Source of the DNA: Bacillus massilinigeriensis | GTDB lineage: Bacteria; Bacillota; Bacilli; Bacillales; Cytobacillaceae | Assembly: GCF_900117315.1 (NCBI RefSeq) | Contig: NZ_LT630337.1 | Location: 257,368 to 321,367, forward strand | Length of the DNA: 64,000 bases | Direction of reading: 5' to 3' | Part shown: positions 37,209 through 47,154 of the stretch, one piece after another | Layout of the letters: each line of letters opens with the position of its first letter | Numbering within the stretch: the first letter of the stretch is position 1 | The notes under the pieces: generated by a model | Told to the model about the DNA's origin: nothing | Databases searched by the model: none | What the model saw: only the letters and a program-made list of their open reading frames with translations | Made by a program: the position numbers and the translations under genes

Positions 37209-39341
37209 TTGATTGAGCAAGCCCAGAAATTATTAAATTCTTACTTTGGATATTCAGCATTTCGTAAGGGTCAAGAATTAGCAATTCTCTCCTGCCTTGA
37301 AGGGGAAAATACCCTTTGTGTCATGCCTACTGGGGGCGGGAAATCGATTTGTTACCAGATTCCTGCGCTTATGTTATCAGGAACCACGATTGTAATTTCT
37401 CCACTTATTTCACTCATGAAGGATCAGGTTGATACATTACTCCAATTGGGAATACCTGCTACTTATATTAATAGTTCAATCAGCGTTTCAGAGGCAAACG
37501 AGAGGATTAGAGCAGCACAAAATGGAGATTATAAACTACTTTATATTGCACCTGAAAGATTAGAATCATATGATTTTTTGGAGGAACTTCAAAAAATGGA
37601 AATTCCTCTAATCGCTGTTGATGAAGCACATTGTATTTCACAATGGGGCCATGATTTTCGGCCGAGCTATCGACATATTCATAAAATAGTGCAAAGTTTA
37701 GAAAAAACACCTGTTGTGATAGCTCTCACAGCAACGGCAACTCCAATTGTTCGTGCAGATATTTGCAGCTCACTAAATATTGATGAAAATAGCACCGTTA
37801 TTACAGGATTCCAACGAGAAAATCTTTCATTTTCAGTAATCAAGGGTCAGGACCGTTTCCTATTTTTAAAGGATTATATTAAGAAGAATGAAAAGGAAGC
37901 AGGCATTATTTATGCAGCAACTAGAAAAACAGTAGACCAATTATATGAGAGATTAGCAAGAGAAAATATAGAAGTCGCCCGATATCATGCAGGAATGAAT
38001 GACCAAGACCGGATAAATGAACAAGAACAATTTCTTCAAGATAAAAAGACAGTCATGGTTGCAACATCAGCGTTCGGAATGGGGATTGATAAAAGCAACA
38101 TCAGATATGTGATTCACTTTCAGGTTCCTAAGAACATGGAAAGCTATTATCAAGAAGCAGGCCGTGCTGGAAGAGATGGTCTAGAGAGTGAGTGTATTGT
38201 GTTGTTTTCTCAACAGGATGTCCAGGTTCAACGGTTCCTAATTGATCAATCAACAGACCATCTACGGATTCAATCAGAGCTGGAAAAACTGAGACACATG
38301 GTAGATTATTGTCATACAGAGAATTGCTTACAAGGTTTTATTCTTCATTATTTTGGTGAACAAGTGATTGTGCCTTGTGGAAAGTGTGGAAATTGTACCG
38401 ACACGAGGAATAGTATTGATGTTACAAGGGAAGCGCAGATGGTATTGTCATGCATGATTCGAATGGGGCAGCGTTTCGGGAAAAATTTAATTGCCCAGGT
38501 CCTCACTGGTTCGAGAAATAAAAAGGTTATAGAACTTGGCTTTCATAAGCTTCCTACATACGGAATCTTAAAGGATAGAAGCAGTAAAGATATTAGCGAT
38601 TTTATCGAGTTTTTAATCACTCAAGATCTCATAGGTGTCGCTCAAGGCTCCTTCCCGACTTTATTTGTGGCAGGAAAGGGGAAAGAGGTTCTGCTGGGCA
38701 AGGAAACAGTTATGAGAAAAGAATCTGTTCAGGTTAAGATGATTTCGAGAAATGACCCTTTATTTGAAGAGCTAAGAAGTGTTCGAAAATCCTTGGCAGA
38801 GCAAGAAGGTGTTCCACCTTTTGTGATTTTTTCAGACACATCTTTAAGAGACATGTGTACGAAATTACCTTTGTCAGAAGTCGAGTTTTTGCAGGTGAGT
38901 GGGGTTGGGGAGCATAAGCTAAAAAAATATGGTGAACAGTTTATCAAGGTGATTATTGAATATTGTCAGTCCAATCCAGAAAGAAGACCTGAAAAAGTTC
39001 AAAGTATCGAACAACCAAAAGCAACAAAAAAAGTGGTTAGAGACTCACATCTAATTAGTTATGAGATGTATCGTGAGCAATTATCTGTGAAAGATATTGC
39101 AAAAAGTCGTGACCTTAACGTAACTACTGTAGAAAATCATTTGATTCTTTGCTTTGAACAAGGGTTAGAAATAGATTTAATGTCAGAGATACCTGAGAAT
39201 TCTTTACATTTACTGGAGGAAGCGGTAGAAAGGGTTGGGATGGACCGATTAAAGCCAATCAAAGAACAGCTACCGGATGAGATATCCTATTTTATGATTA
39301 AAATTTATCTTTCTAGTTTGAGAAAAAAGGTTACACAGTAA
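37209..39341 (+). CDS. recQ: RecQ ATP-dependent DNA helicase
   Basis: The 710-residue superfamily 2 helicase unwinds DNA 3' to 5' in recombination and fork repair. Motif I is MPTGGGKS near residue 40, motif II VDEAHCISQWGHDFRP near 135, and motif VI QEAGRAGRDG. The zinc-binding RQC region has Cys in CHTENCLQGF and CGKCGNCTD. An HRDC-like domain (near 510-600) and a C-terminal helix-turn-helix follow. The start is TTG, with AAAGGAG 10 bases before. Confidence 0.96.
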   Translation: MIEQAQKLLNSYFGYSAFRKGQELAILSCLEGENTLCVMPTGGGKSICYQIPALMLSGTTIVISPLISLMKDQVDTLLQLGIPATYINSSISVSEANERIRAAQNGDYKLLYIAPERLESYDFLEELQKMEIPLIAVDEAHCISQWGHDFRPSYRHIHKIVQSLEKTPVVIALTATATPIVRADICSSLNIDENSTVITGFQRENLSFSVIKGQDRFLFLKDYIKKNEKEAGIIYAATRKTVDQLYERLARENIEVARYHAGMNDQDRINEQEQFLQDKKTVMVATSAFGMGIDKSNIRYVIHFQVPKNMESYYQEAGRAGRDGLESECIVLFSQQDVQVQRFLIDQSTDHLRIQSELEKLRHMVDYCHTENCLQGFILHYFGEQVIVPCGKCGNCTDTRNSIDVTREAQMVLSCMIRMGQRFGKNLIAQVLTGSRNKKVIELGFHKLPTYGILKDRSSKDISDFIEFLITQDLIGVAQGSFPTLFVAGKGKEVLLGKETVMRKESVQVKMISRNDPLFEELRSVRKSLAEQEGVPPFVIFSDTSLRDMCTKLPLSEVEFLQVSGVGEHKLKKYGEQFIKVIIEYCQSNPERRPEKVQSIEQPKATKKVVRDSHLISYEMYREQLSVKDIAKSRDLNVTTVENHLILCFEQGLEIDLMSEIPENSLHLLEEAVERVGMDRLKPIKEQLPDEISYFMIKIYLSSLRKKVTQ

Positions 39342-39347
39342 AAAAGT

Positions 39348-39393
39348 AAGGAGCAGACCAATAAAGTGATATCACTTTATTGGTCTGCTCCTT
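39348..39393. terminator. Perfect bidirectional terminator between recQ and glnS
   Basis: It has 23-bp perfectly complementary arms (AAGGAGCAGACCAATAAAG ... ), followed by TTTATA on one side and preceded by A residues on the other. It separates convergent genes. Confidence 0.9.
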
Positions 39394-39398
39394 TTATA

Positions 39399-41057
39399 TT
39401 ATAGTTTAAACGAGCTCTTCAAAGAGACAATCCGGTTAAAAACTGGCTTTTCAGCTGATGAATGCTTCGGATCTACATTAAAGTATCCATGTCTAAAGAA
39501 TTGGAACTTCTCATGTGGCTTTACATCCTTCATATTTGGCTCAATAAACCCTTGAACAATTTGTAGTGAATTCGGATTGACATCATCAAGGAAGGATTTG
39601 GTTTCTTCTTTTTCTTCCGTTTCTTCACTATCTAAAATTAATGGTTCATATAAGCGAAACTCAGCTGGTATCGCATTCTTAGCATCAACCCAGTGTATTG
39701 TTCCTTTCACCTTTCGACCAGTAAAACCTGTTCCACTCTTAGTTTCTGGATCGTAAGTACAATGGATTTCAACAACATTCCCATCCTCATCTTTAATAAA
39801 GTCTTCACATTTAATGAAATAAGCATGTTTTAAACGTACTTCGTTTCCAGGGAAGAGGCGGAAATATTTCTTTGGAGGGTTTTCCATGAAATCCTCCTGT
39901 TCAATATATATTTCTCTTGAGAAAGGAATTTGTCTAACACCCATTTCCGGATTTTCAGGATTTATTTCTGCATCAAGCATTTCTACTTGGTCCTCAGGAT
40001 AGTTCGTGATTATCACTTTTAATGGCTTTAAAATCCCCATTGTTCGTGGAGCCTTAAGCTTTAAATCCTCTCGAACGAAATGCTCAAGCATTTGTACATC
40101 AACAGTAGAGTATCCTTTTGAAACACCGGCTGCTTTAACGAACTCTTGGATTGCCTCTGGTGTATATCCCTTTCTACGGAGGCCCGAAATGGTAGGGAGA
40201 CGAGGATCATCCCATCCATCAACATAGTTTTCTTCAACTAATTGTTTTAGCTTCCGTTTACTCATGACTGTATTTGTAAGATTTAAACGACCAAACTCAA
40301 TTTGTTGTGGTTGATTTTCCATCTCGCACTCTTCAACTACCCAATTATAAAGTGGGCGTTGGTCTTCAAACTCGGTCGTACATAGGGAGTGAGTAACTCC
40401 TTCTATGGCATCTTCAAGTGGATGCGCATATGCATACATTGGATAAATGCACCATTTGTCCCCCGTATTATGATGAGTGGTGTGAGAAATACGGTAGATG
40501 ACCGGGTCACGTAAATTTATATTTGGAGAAGCCATATCAATTTTTGCTCTTAAGACCTTGCTACCATTCTCAAATTCACCGGCTCTCATTCGCTCAAATA
40601 AATCTAGATTCTCCTCTATCGAGCGATTGCGGTATGGACTTTCTTTTCCTGGCTCTGTTAATGTTCCGCGATATTCACGAATTTGCTCTGCGGTTAATTC
40701 ATCGACATAGGCCTTTCCTTTTTTGATTAGAAGAACCGCTCTTTCAAACATTTCATCGAAATAATCTGAAGCAAAACGAAGCTCATCCCACTCATAACCA
40801 AGCCATTTTACATCCTCTTTAATTGAATCCACATATTCCTGATCCTCTTTTAAAGGATTTGTATCATCAAATCGTAAATTAGTTTTTCCATTAAATTCAT
40901 CAGCAAGTCCAAAGTTTATGACAATGGATTTGGCATGTCCAATATGAAGATAGCCATTTGGCTCAGGTGGAAAACGAGTAATGATCTCTTTGCGCTTACC
41001 GCTTTCCAAATCCTCTACGATAATGTTTCGAATAAAATTTGAAGAATTATTATCCAA
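39399..41057 (-). CDS. glnS: Glutaminyl-tRNA synthetase
   Basis: The 552-residue class Ic synthetase charges tRNA-Gln directly with glutamine. It shows [16 protein letters not shown] (HIGH motif) near residue 30, [14 protein letters not shown], and the KMSKS equivalent VMSKRKL near 266, then two beta-barrel anticodon-binding domains ([17 protein letters not shown]). The start is TTG, with AGAAAGG upstream. Many Bacillota instead use the GatCAB amidation route, so a GlnRS is noteworthy and was probably acquired horizontally in this lineage. Confidence 0.97.
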   Translation of the reverse strand: MDNNSSNFIRNIIVEDLESGKRKEIITRFPPEPNGYLHIGHAKSIVINFGLADEFNGKTNLRFDDTNPLKEDQEYVDSIKEDVKWLGYEWDELRFASDYFDEMFERAVLLIKKGKAYVDELTAEQIREYRGTLTEPGKESPYRNRSIEENLDLFERMRAGEFENGSKVLRAKIDMASPNINLRDPVIYRISHTTHHNTGDKWCIYPMYAYAHPLEDAIEGVTHSLCTTEFEDQRPLYNWVVEECEMENQPQQIEFGRLNLTNTVMSKRKLKQLVEENYVDGWDDPRLPTISGLRRKGYTPEAIQEFVKAAGVSKGYSTVDVQMLEHFVREDLKLKAPRTMGILKPLKVIITNYPEDQVEMLDAEINPENPEMGVRQIPFSREIYIEQEDFMENPPKKYFRLFPGNEVRLKHAYFIKCEDFIKDEDGNVVEIHCTYDPETKSGTGFTGRKVKGTIHWVDAKNAIPAEFRLYEPLILDSEETEEKEETKSFLDDVNPNSLQIVQGFIEPNMKDVKPHEKFQFFRHGYFNVDPKHSSAEKPVFNRIVSLKSSFKL

Positions 41058-41614
41058 CCGTTATCAACCTTTCTGCATTTAATTACCTTGTATTTTAATT
41101 ATTATATCAGTATTTTTGGTAAAAATCTTATTATATAAAAGGAAATATAGTTCCTATCCTAACGTAAAATGTCATTTCTTATTCTAGCAAAAATATTTTA
41201 AGTATAACCAGTATTCCAGAAGAAATTATCCCAATTATATTCATTAAAATATGATATTGTATAAAATAAATATTAAAAATTAAAATAATTTTAATTACAG
41301 GATGTACATCAACTGGTGAATCTAAACAAACATAAGGATGCAATTGTCTAACATAAATAGGCAAAGGAAAAGTTGATTAAAAAAGGTTTTCCATTTTGTT
41401 TATCGTAGTTATATCAATTAAAGCTGTCTCATATATTATGAATGGAATAATGAATAAAAAATTTATTATTCTAATATGGTAGTTTCCTAAAGTTTTTTTC
41501 TACATATTCTTGCAAAAAGGTGAAAGTAGAATTATACTCAATAAAAAAGACTGAATAATATTAATATTTAGTAAAACTGAAAATGCTGATATTAAAAAAG
41601 GGGGAATTTTATTA
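41058..41614. other. 557-bp AT-rich intergenic region
   Basis: It lies between divergent glnS and the amino-acid transporter and must contain both promoters. A minus-strand frame at 41179-41364 (61 codons) lacks a clear ribosome binding site and I do not support it as a gene. No riboswitch or repeat was recognised. Confidence 0.5.
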
Positions 41615-42439
41615 ATGAAGAAAATGTCATTTCTTATGTTAGCCTTACTTGTCTCAATTTCTCTTATTCTATCTGCGTGTGGGACCAAGGAAGCAAGTAA
41701 AGAAGATAAGGGTAATGGGGCAAGTGAAGAGAAGAAAACCATAAGAGTTGTAACAGATGCAGCGTATGCACCATTCGAATCAATGAAGGGTGACGAAATT
41801 GTTGGGTTTGACGTAGACTTTATCAAAGCCGTTGCAAAGGAAGCCGGCTATGAGATGAAATTAGAACATGTGGGTTGGGATCCACTATTTGTTGAAATTA
41901 AAGACAAACGTGCTGATATCGCCATCTCCGCAATCACCATTAATGATGATAGAAAACAAACCTATGATTTTTCTGTACCATATTTCCTATCTACTAATAA
42001 AATTTTAGTACCTGAAGGCAGTGATATTAAATCTGCAGAGGATCTAAAAGGAAAAGTAGTAGCTGTTCAAAATGGAACAACTGGTCATGAAGCAGTTAAA
42101 GGAATCCTTGGAAAAAACAGCAAAGATATTAAAATGTTTGAAAATAACAATCTAGCAATCATGGAACTTAAAAATAAAGGTGCAGACGCAGTAGTTGCTG
42201 ACAATACTGTTGTTGAAGAATATGCGAAGAATAATCCAAAGGATAAGTTTGTTGTAATTGAAGATACTGACAGCTTCGATCAGGAATTCTACGGACTTAT
42301 GTTCCCTAAAGGAAGTAAGTTAAAGGCTGAATTTGATGCAGCAATTAACAAAGTATTTGAAAACGGTGCTTATGCAAAAGTTTACAAAGATAATTTTGGA
42401 GCAGAACCAGATATTGAAACTTTAAAAGCACAGCAATAA
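41615..42439 (+). CDS. Polar amino-acid ABC transporter substrate-binding lipoprotein
   Basis: The 274-residue lipoprotein has a signal ending LSAC (Cys22) and the family 3 binding fold (IRVVTDAAYAPFESMKGDEIVGFDVD; DIAISAITINDDRKQTYDFS). It binds a polar amino acid such as Gln, Arg or His; the exact ligand cannot be read. Confidence 0.93.
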   Translation: MKKMSFLMLALLVSISLILSACGTKEASKEDKGNGASEEKKTIRVVTDAAYAPFESMKGDEIVGFDVDFIKAVAKEAGYEMKLEHVGWDPLFVEIKDKRADIAISAITINDDRKQTYDFSVPYFLSTNKILVPEGSDIKSAEDLKGKVVAVQNGTTGHEAVKGILGKNSKDIKMFENNNLAIMELKNKGADAVVADNTVVEEYAKNNPKDKFVVIEDTDSFDQEFYGLMFPKGSKLKAEFDAAINKVFENGAYAKVYKDNFGAEPDIETLKAQQ

Positions 42440-42453
42440 CTAGGAGTGAAATT

Positions 42454-42487
42454 TGCGTAACTCTATAAATGGTGTTACGCATTTTTT
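42454..42487 (+). terminator. Intra-operon hairpin after the amino-acid binding-protein gene
   Basis: TGCGTAAC pairs with GTTACGCA and is followed by a T run. It probably attenuates read-through into the permease and ATPase genes. Confidence 0.75.
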
Positions 42488-42538
42488 CACTTTTCATTCA
42501 CCTATTAGATGATGCAAGATAAAAAGGAGAGGTAAGCT

Positions 42539-43195
42539 ATGGACTTCCGATTTGACCTGATAGCTGACTATGCCCCGTATTTTTGGAAAGGGACGCTTTT
42601 AACGATTGGTTTTTCCATTGCGAGTATCCTACTTGGAACAGTTTTCGGGTTACTCATTGGATTAGGAAAAATGATGAAGAATAAACTCCTCGCTTTTCCG
42701 TTTGAATGCTATATTACCCTTTTTCGCGGGACACCCCTATTGGTACAAATATTAATTATTCATTTTGGTGTAGTGCCATTATTCACTGGTTCAACAAATG
42801 GGATTATAGCTGCAATTGTTGGACTTTCGTTAAATTCTGCCGCGTATATTGCCGAAATATTCAGGGCAGGTATCCAATCCATTGATCGTGGGCAAATGGA
42901 GGCATCTCGGTCATTAGGTATGAGTCATGTTCAAGCAATGAGGTATGTCATTTTGCCACAGGCTTTTAAAAGAATGATTCCTCCGTTAGGAAATGAATTT
43001 ATCGTCCTTCTAAAGGATTCCTCACTTGCGTCTGTCATTGCGGCACCTGAGCTTATGTATTGGGGTAGGGCTATGCAGGGACAATACTATCGCGTGTGGG
43101 AACCATTGTTAACTGCTGCATTAATTTATTTAATCTTAACATTGACGTTGAGCTTCATATTAAATCGACTTGAGAGGAGGCTCTCAACAGAATGA
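42539..43195 (+). CDS. Polar amino-acid ABC transporter permease
   Basis: The 218-residue HisM/GlnP-type permease has the N-terminal [17 protein letters not shown], the [11 protein letters not shown] segment and [22 protein letters not shown] (EAA loop). It overlaps the ATPase gene by 4 bp. Confidence 0.94.
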   Translation: MDFRFDLIADYAPYFWKGTLLTIGFSIASILLGTVFGLLIGLGKMMKNKLLAFPFECYITLFRGTPLLVQILIIHFGVVPLFTGSTNGIIAAIVGLSLNSAAYIAEIFRAGIQSIDRGQMEASRSLGMSHVQAMRYVILPQAFKRMIPPLGNEFIVLLKDSSLASVIAAPELMYWGRAMQGQYYRVWEPLLTAALIYLILTLTLSFILNRLERRLSTE

Positions 43196-43914
43196 TTAAG
43201 GTTGAAAGGCTAAAAAAATCATTTGGGAAGCATGAAGTATTAAAGGATATTAATGTACAAATTAATCCTCAAGAGGTGGTTGTGGTCATTGGACCTTCAG
43301 GTTCGGGTAAATCAACCTTCCTTAGATGTATAAATTTATTAGAAACTATTACAGATGGACATGTTTATATTGAAGGAATGGATCTTACCGATAAAAAGGT
43401 CAATATAAATGAAATTCGAACCGAGGTGGGAATGGTATTCCAGCAATTTAACTTATTTCCACATAAAACAGTTCTAGAAAATATCATGCTCGCACCTTTA
43501 AAGGTTCGTAAAGTCAATAAAGAAACAGCTCATTCAAAAGGTCTTGAGCTGTTAAGAAAAGTAGGGTTAGAAGATAAGGCAAATGCTTATCCCGATTCCT
43601 TATCAGGTGGTCAAAAGCAACGTGTAGCCATTGCAAGAGCACTTGCAATGGAACCGAAGATAATGCTTTTTGATGAACCAACATCTGCATTAGACCCAGA
43701 AATGGTTGGAGAGGTGCTTGAAGTTATGAAGCAGCTCGCTAAGGAAGGGATGACCATGGTAGTCGTGACACATGAAATGGGTTTTGCACGCGAAGTAGGG
43801 GACCGAGTATTATTCATGGACGGCGGATATATCGTGGAAGAAAACGTTCCTAAAGAATTATTTGAAAACCCACAAAATGAAAGAACAAAGGCATTTTTAA
43901 GTAAAGTATTATAA
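43192..43914 (+). CDS. Polar amino-acid ABC transporter ATP-binding protein
   Basis: The 240-residue GlnQ/ArtP-type ATPase has Walker [10 protein letters not shown], signature [15 protein letters not shown], Walker [14 protein letters not shown] and a switch His in [10 protein letters not shown]. It completes the importer with the two preceding genes. A hairpin near 43931-43967 may terminate the operon. Confidence 0.95.
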   Translation: MIKVERLKKSFGKHEVLKDINVQINPQEVVVVIGPSGSGKSTFLRCINLLETITDGHVYIEGMDLTDKKVNINEIRTEVGMVFQQFNLFPHKTVLENIMLAPLKVRKVNKETAHSKGLELLRKVGLEDKANAYPDSLSGGQKQRVAIARALAMEPKIMLFDEPTSALDPEMVGEVLEVMKQLAKEGMTMVVVTHEMGFAREVGDRVLFMDGGYIVEENVPKELFENPQNERTKAFLSKVL

Positions 43915-44059
43915 GGATATATGTGTTTGTGAGCTCTATTCGCAGGGGAAAAGCGAATTGAGCTTTTTATTTTGCCTTTGGAAAATGATATTGATGAGAT
44001 TATAGCTATTTTATTTGGAGTTTAGGCCGGGATAATGTAGAAACAATGACAGTAAATTT

Positions 44060-44139
44060 GATATTTCCGCGATCATTTTGGGATATCCGCGATAATCCAG
44101 ATATATCCGCGGTAATCCCAATTTATCCGCGATCGACCC
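44060..44139. repeat. 20-bp tandem repeats, CCGCGAT type, locus 1
   Basis: Four diverged units start with CCGCG at 44067, 44087, 44107 and 44127, each 20 bp apart, with the pattern CCGCGATNATNNNNATATAT. They belong to the same repeat as 63798-63911. The rest of the 427-bp gap (43915-44341) shows only a hairpin after the ATPase gene and the promoter area of the next regulator. Confidence 0.8.
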
Positions 44140-44341
44140 AAATCGGTATTATCATATGGCCCAACACCAACACCAAAAGAGAACCACAAAATATTATGAA
44201 TAAATTACGACTAATCTATTTCCTAAAGCGAAACATTTAGGGAAGAACCAGAGAAGATAGTTGATAAATAATGAAATTCGTTTTAATTTGAATTAAGAAG
44301 AAGTTTTTCGTACTTCGAAAAAGCGAAGGGAGAAGCTAATA

Positions 44342-45040
44342 ATGAAAATATTAGTGATAGAAGATAATGAAAGTGTTTGTTCAATGATAGAGATGTTTTT
44401 TTCAAAAGAGGGAATAGAGGGCGAGTTTGTCAATGATGGACTCGAAGGCTATAACCGGTATAAAAGTGGAAGATGGGACGCCCTTATTATCGACTGGATG
44501 CTACCAGGGATGGACGGGGTAAGCATCTGCAGAAAGATTAGAGAGGAAAAAAGTACCGTTCCAATTATTATGCTCACAGCAAAAGACAGTGAATCCGATC
44601 AAGTTTTGGGTCTTGAGATGGGAGCGGATGATTATGTGACAAAGCCTTTCAGCCCACTTGCATTGATGGCAAGAATTAAAGCAGTTACCCGTAGATATCA
44701 AGGGGGACAAAATGAATCAATGCCTAAAGGAATGATTCAAACCCAGCATTTTAAAATTAACAAGGATACAAGAGAGGTCTTTTTAAACGATCAACCAATT
44801 ACAAATTTGACCCCAAAGGAGTTTGAATTGCTCTATTACTTTGCCCAGCATCCAAAACAGGTCTTTTCAAGGGAACAGTTATTAGAATCGGTTTGGGGCT
44901 ATCAATATTATGGGGACGAGCGCACAGTAGATGTGCATATTAAACGATTGCGTAAAAAGGTTGGAACTTTTGAACAACCTTTCTTTCATACGGTGTGGGG
45001 TGTAGGCTATAAATTTGATGAGACGGTAGATGGAGAATGA
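44342..45040 (+). CDS. OmpR-family response regulator
   Basis: This 232-residue regulator has a receiver with Asp51 (LIIDWMLPGMDG) and Lys in YVTKPFS, and a C-terminal winged helix (LTPKEFELLYYFAQHP; DERTVDVHIKRLRKKVG). It overlaps its kinase gene by 4 bp. Targets are unknown. Confidence 0.94.
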   Translation: MKILVIEDNESVCSMIEMFFSKEGIEGEFVNDGLEGYNRYKSGRWDALIIDWMLPGMDGVSICRKIREEKSTVPIIMLTAKDSESDQVLGLEMGADDYVTKPFSPLALMARIKAVTRRYQGGQNESMPKGMIQTQHFKINKDTREVFLNDQPITNLTPKEFELLYYFAQHPKQVFSREQLLESVWGYQYYGDERTVDVHIKRLRKKVGTFEQPFFHTVWGVGYKFDETVDGE

Positions 45041-46437
45041 AATTTAAATACATTTACCAACAATTTATTAGCCATATCAGCATCATTGTCGTTGCATTTT
45101 TAGTATTAAGTTTGCTGTTCTCTCATTATGTTGAGAATTTGGTTTATAACAACAAAACAGAGGAACTAATTACCTATGGTAAAAATATATTGCATGATTT
45201 AGACCGTGGAAAAACTGGTGGAGAACAGGTTATCAGTCAATATGCAAATGTTTTATCAGGAAGAGGGATTAGCTTTAGTTTATTTGATATCAATAAGAAC
45301 ATCCTGCAGTTTGGCATCCCTGGTCCTGACATTCAGCTTACAGAAAAAGAATGGGAAACCATTTTGGGGGCTAAACCAGTAGTTGTAAAATATGATGATA
45401 AACGGTATAACCAGGACGTCACACTAGTAGCTTTACCTTATATAAATAGAGGGGAATTTGTTGGAGGGATTCTATTAACTTCTCCAGTAAGTGGCTCTAG
45501 GGAAATGATACATGATATCAATCAATTTTTATTATATACGGTACTAATTGCATTAGGGGTATCCTTATTATTAAGCTGGCTGCTTTCGAAAATCCACGTC
45601 AAACGAATTAAACGAATTCAAGACGCCACCTCTCTCGTTGCTGCGGGAGATTATACCGTTAATATTCCTGCATCCAATTTTGATGAAATCGGAGAATTAG
45701 CGAAGGATTTTAACAGCATGGTTGGAAAAATTAATGCCTCAATGGAGGAAATCGATAGTCTTGAAAATAGAAGACGACAATTCATGGCTGATGTATCACA
45801 TGAGATGCGCACCCCCTTAACAACCATTAGCGGCATGATTGAAGGAATTAGAAATGATATGATTCCCGAGAATGAAAAAGAAAAAGGGCTTCAATTAGTT
45901 AGCAAGGAAACAAAGAGATTGATTCGCCTTGTGAATGAAAACCTTGATTACGAAAAGATTCGCTCCAATCAGGTGAAATTATTTAAAGAAAGAATCGAGC
46001 TAGCCGAAGTACTTGAAATAATAAAGGAGCAGCTGGATCTTCAAGCCGAAGAAAAGAATGATCAAATCATTTTAGATGTGGATGAAGATGTGTATGTAAC
46101 TGCCGATTATGATAGATTGGTCCAAATTCTGATAAACATTACGAAAAATAGTATTCAATTTACGGAAAATGGGACAATCACTTTAAGAGGGAAATCAGGC
46201 GAAAATGAGACTATTATCGAGATTGAGGATACCGGAATAGGAATAGAGCCGGCGGAAATTGAGAAAATCTGGCGTCGGTTCTATAAAGCGGATATGTCAC
46301 GGACCGGAACACCATTCGGAGAATTTGGACTGGGCTTGTCTATCGTAAAACAATTAGTTACTCTCCATAACGGCACAGTAGTGGTTTCAAGTGAAAAAGG
46401 AACGGGCACGAAGTTTGTCATTCGCTTTCCAGTTTAA
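45037..46437 (+). CDS. Sensor histidine kinase (HAMP, HisKA)
   Basis: The 466-residue kinase has a first helix at about 13-30, an extracellular sensor of about 125 residues, a second helix near 165-185, HAMP, and phospho-acceptor His255 in ADVSHEMRTPL, then the ATPase with N-box LINITKNSIQF and GEFGLGLSIVKQL. It pairs with the regulator upstream. A terminator (ACCGTCAAA/TTTGGCGGT, 46456-46484) follows. Confidence 0.93.
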   Translation: MKFKYIYQQFISHISIIVVAFLVLSLLFSHYVENLVYNNKTEELITYGKNILHDLDRGKTGGEQVISQYANVLSGRGISFSLFDINKNILQFGIPGPDIQLTEKEWETILGAKPVVVKYDDKRYNQDVTLVALPYINRGEFVGGILLTSPVSGSREMIHDINQFLLYTVLIALGVSLLLSWLLSKIHVKRIKRIQDATSLVAAGDYTVNIPASNFDEIGELAKDFNSMVGKINASMEEIDSLENRRRQFMADVSHEMRTPLTTISGMIEGIRNDMIPENEKEKGLQLVSKETKRLIRLVNENLDYEKIRSNQVKLFKERIELAEVLEIIKEQLDLQAEEKNDQIILDVDEDVYVTADYDRLVQILINITKNSIQFTENGTITLRGKSGENETIIEIEDTGIGIEPAEIEKIWRRFYKADMSRTGTPFGEFGLGLSIVKQLVTLHNGTVVVSSEKGTGTKFVIRFPV

Positions 46438-46561
46438 TAAGGGAAATGGTTAATTACCGTCAAAAATAAATTTGGCGGTTTTTCTATAAATAAAGGAATA
46501 CAAATTTAATTAGCGAATAAACAGTAAATATTCTATTTTTTTGATTCATGGAGGGGATATT

Positions 46562-46963
46562 TTGACTTATTCGGAGCTCCAGCTCGTTGCAAAAACAGAA
46601 TACTATCACGTGAATAATGTGAAACTATTGGAGTATTTAGATCAAGCTCGGAAGGTGTGGTATCAATTTTGCCTATCACTGAATGTGGAAGCAGTAATTG
46701 TACATATTAGTGCAGATTATAAAAAAGAAGTGTTTCATAATGACCATCTCTCGATTCGCACTTCAATTCACCATATTGGCCATACAAGCTTTACCTTAAA
46801 TCAAATCATGCTTGATAATAAAACTGAAGAGCTTGTCATCGAATCAACTGTCGTGCTAACTACCATAGACCGGCAGTCAAGGGAAAAAGTAAGAGTACCA
46901 GATGAGCTTAGAGATTTACTCAATAAAGATCTGATATTAAATGATCATCTCACGGAAGCATAA
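46562..46963 (+). CDS. Hotdog-fold acyl-CoA thioesterase (YbgC/FcbC type)
   Basis: The 133-residue protein has the 4HBT layout: TEYYHVNNVKLLEYLDQARKVWYQF at the start, then beta strands IRTSIHHIGHTSFTLNQ and VIESTVVLTTID. The family usually has Asp in the first loop (HVD); here it is HVN, so activity needs checking. I chose TTG 46562 because GGAGGGG precedes it. A terminator with CCCCCAT/ATGGGGG arms (46975-46998) follows. Confidence 0.8.
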   Translation: MTYSELQLVAKTEYYHVNNVKLLEYLDQARKVWYQFCLSLNVEAVIVHISADYKKEVFHNDHLSIRTSIHHIGHTSFTLNQIMLDNKTEELVIESTVVLTTIDRQSREKVRVPDELRDLLNKDLILNDHLTEA

Positions 46964-47154
46964 TAGTTGTTAAGCCCCCATTTTAATGGGGGTTTTTTAG
47001 TTAATAAGCATATAGTTTACTCACTTTTTTAATGAACATTTCTAACTCTATTAAAGGATTGTTAATAGTTTATTCATATTCTCCGGATATAGTTTAAGCA
47101 TAGAGAAACAAAAGGATATGGAAGCTAAGCAAATCCGATAAGGAGGAATACAGC

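Noticed and set aside
41179..41364. Minus-strand 61-codon hydrophobic frame
   Set aside because: AT-rich region, no convincing ribosome binding site, and no family recognised.
44046..44240. 64-codon frame over the CCGCGAT repeats
   Set aside because: It consists of tandem repeat DNA and lacks a ribosome binding site.
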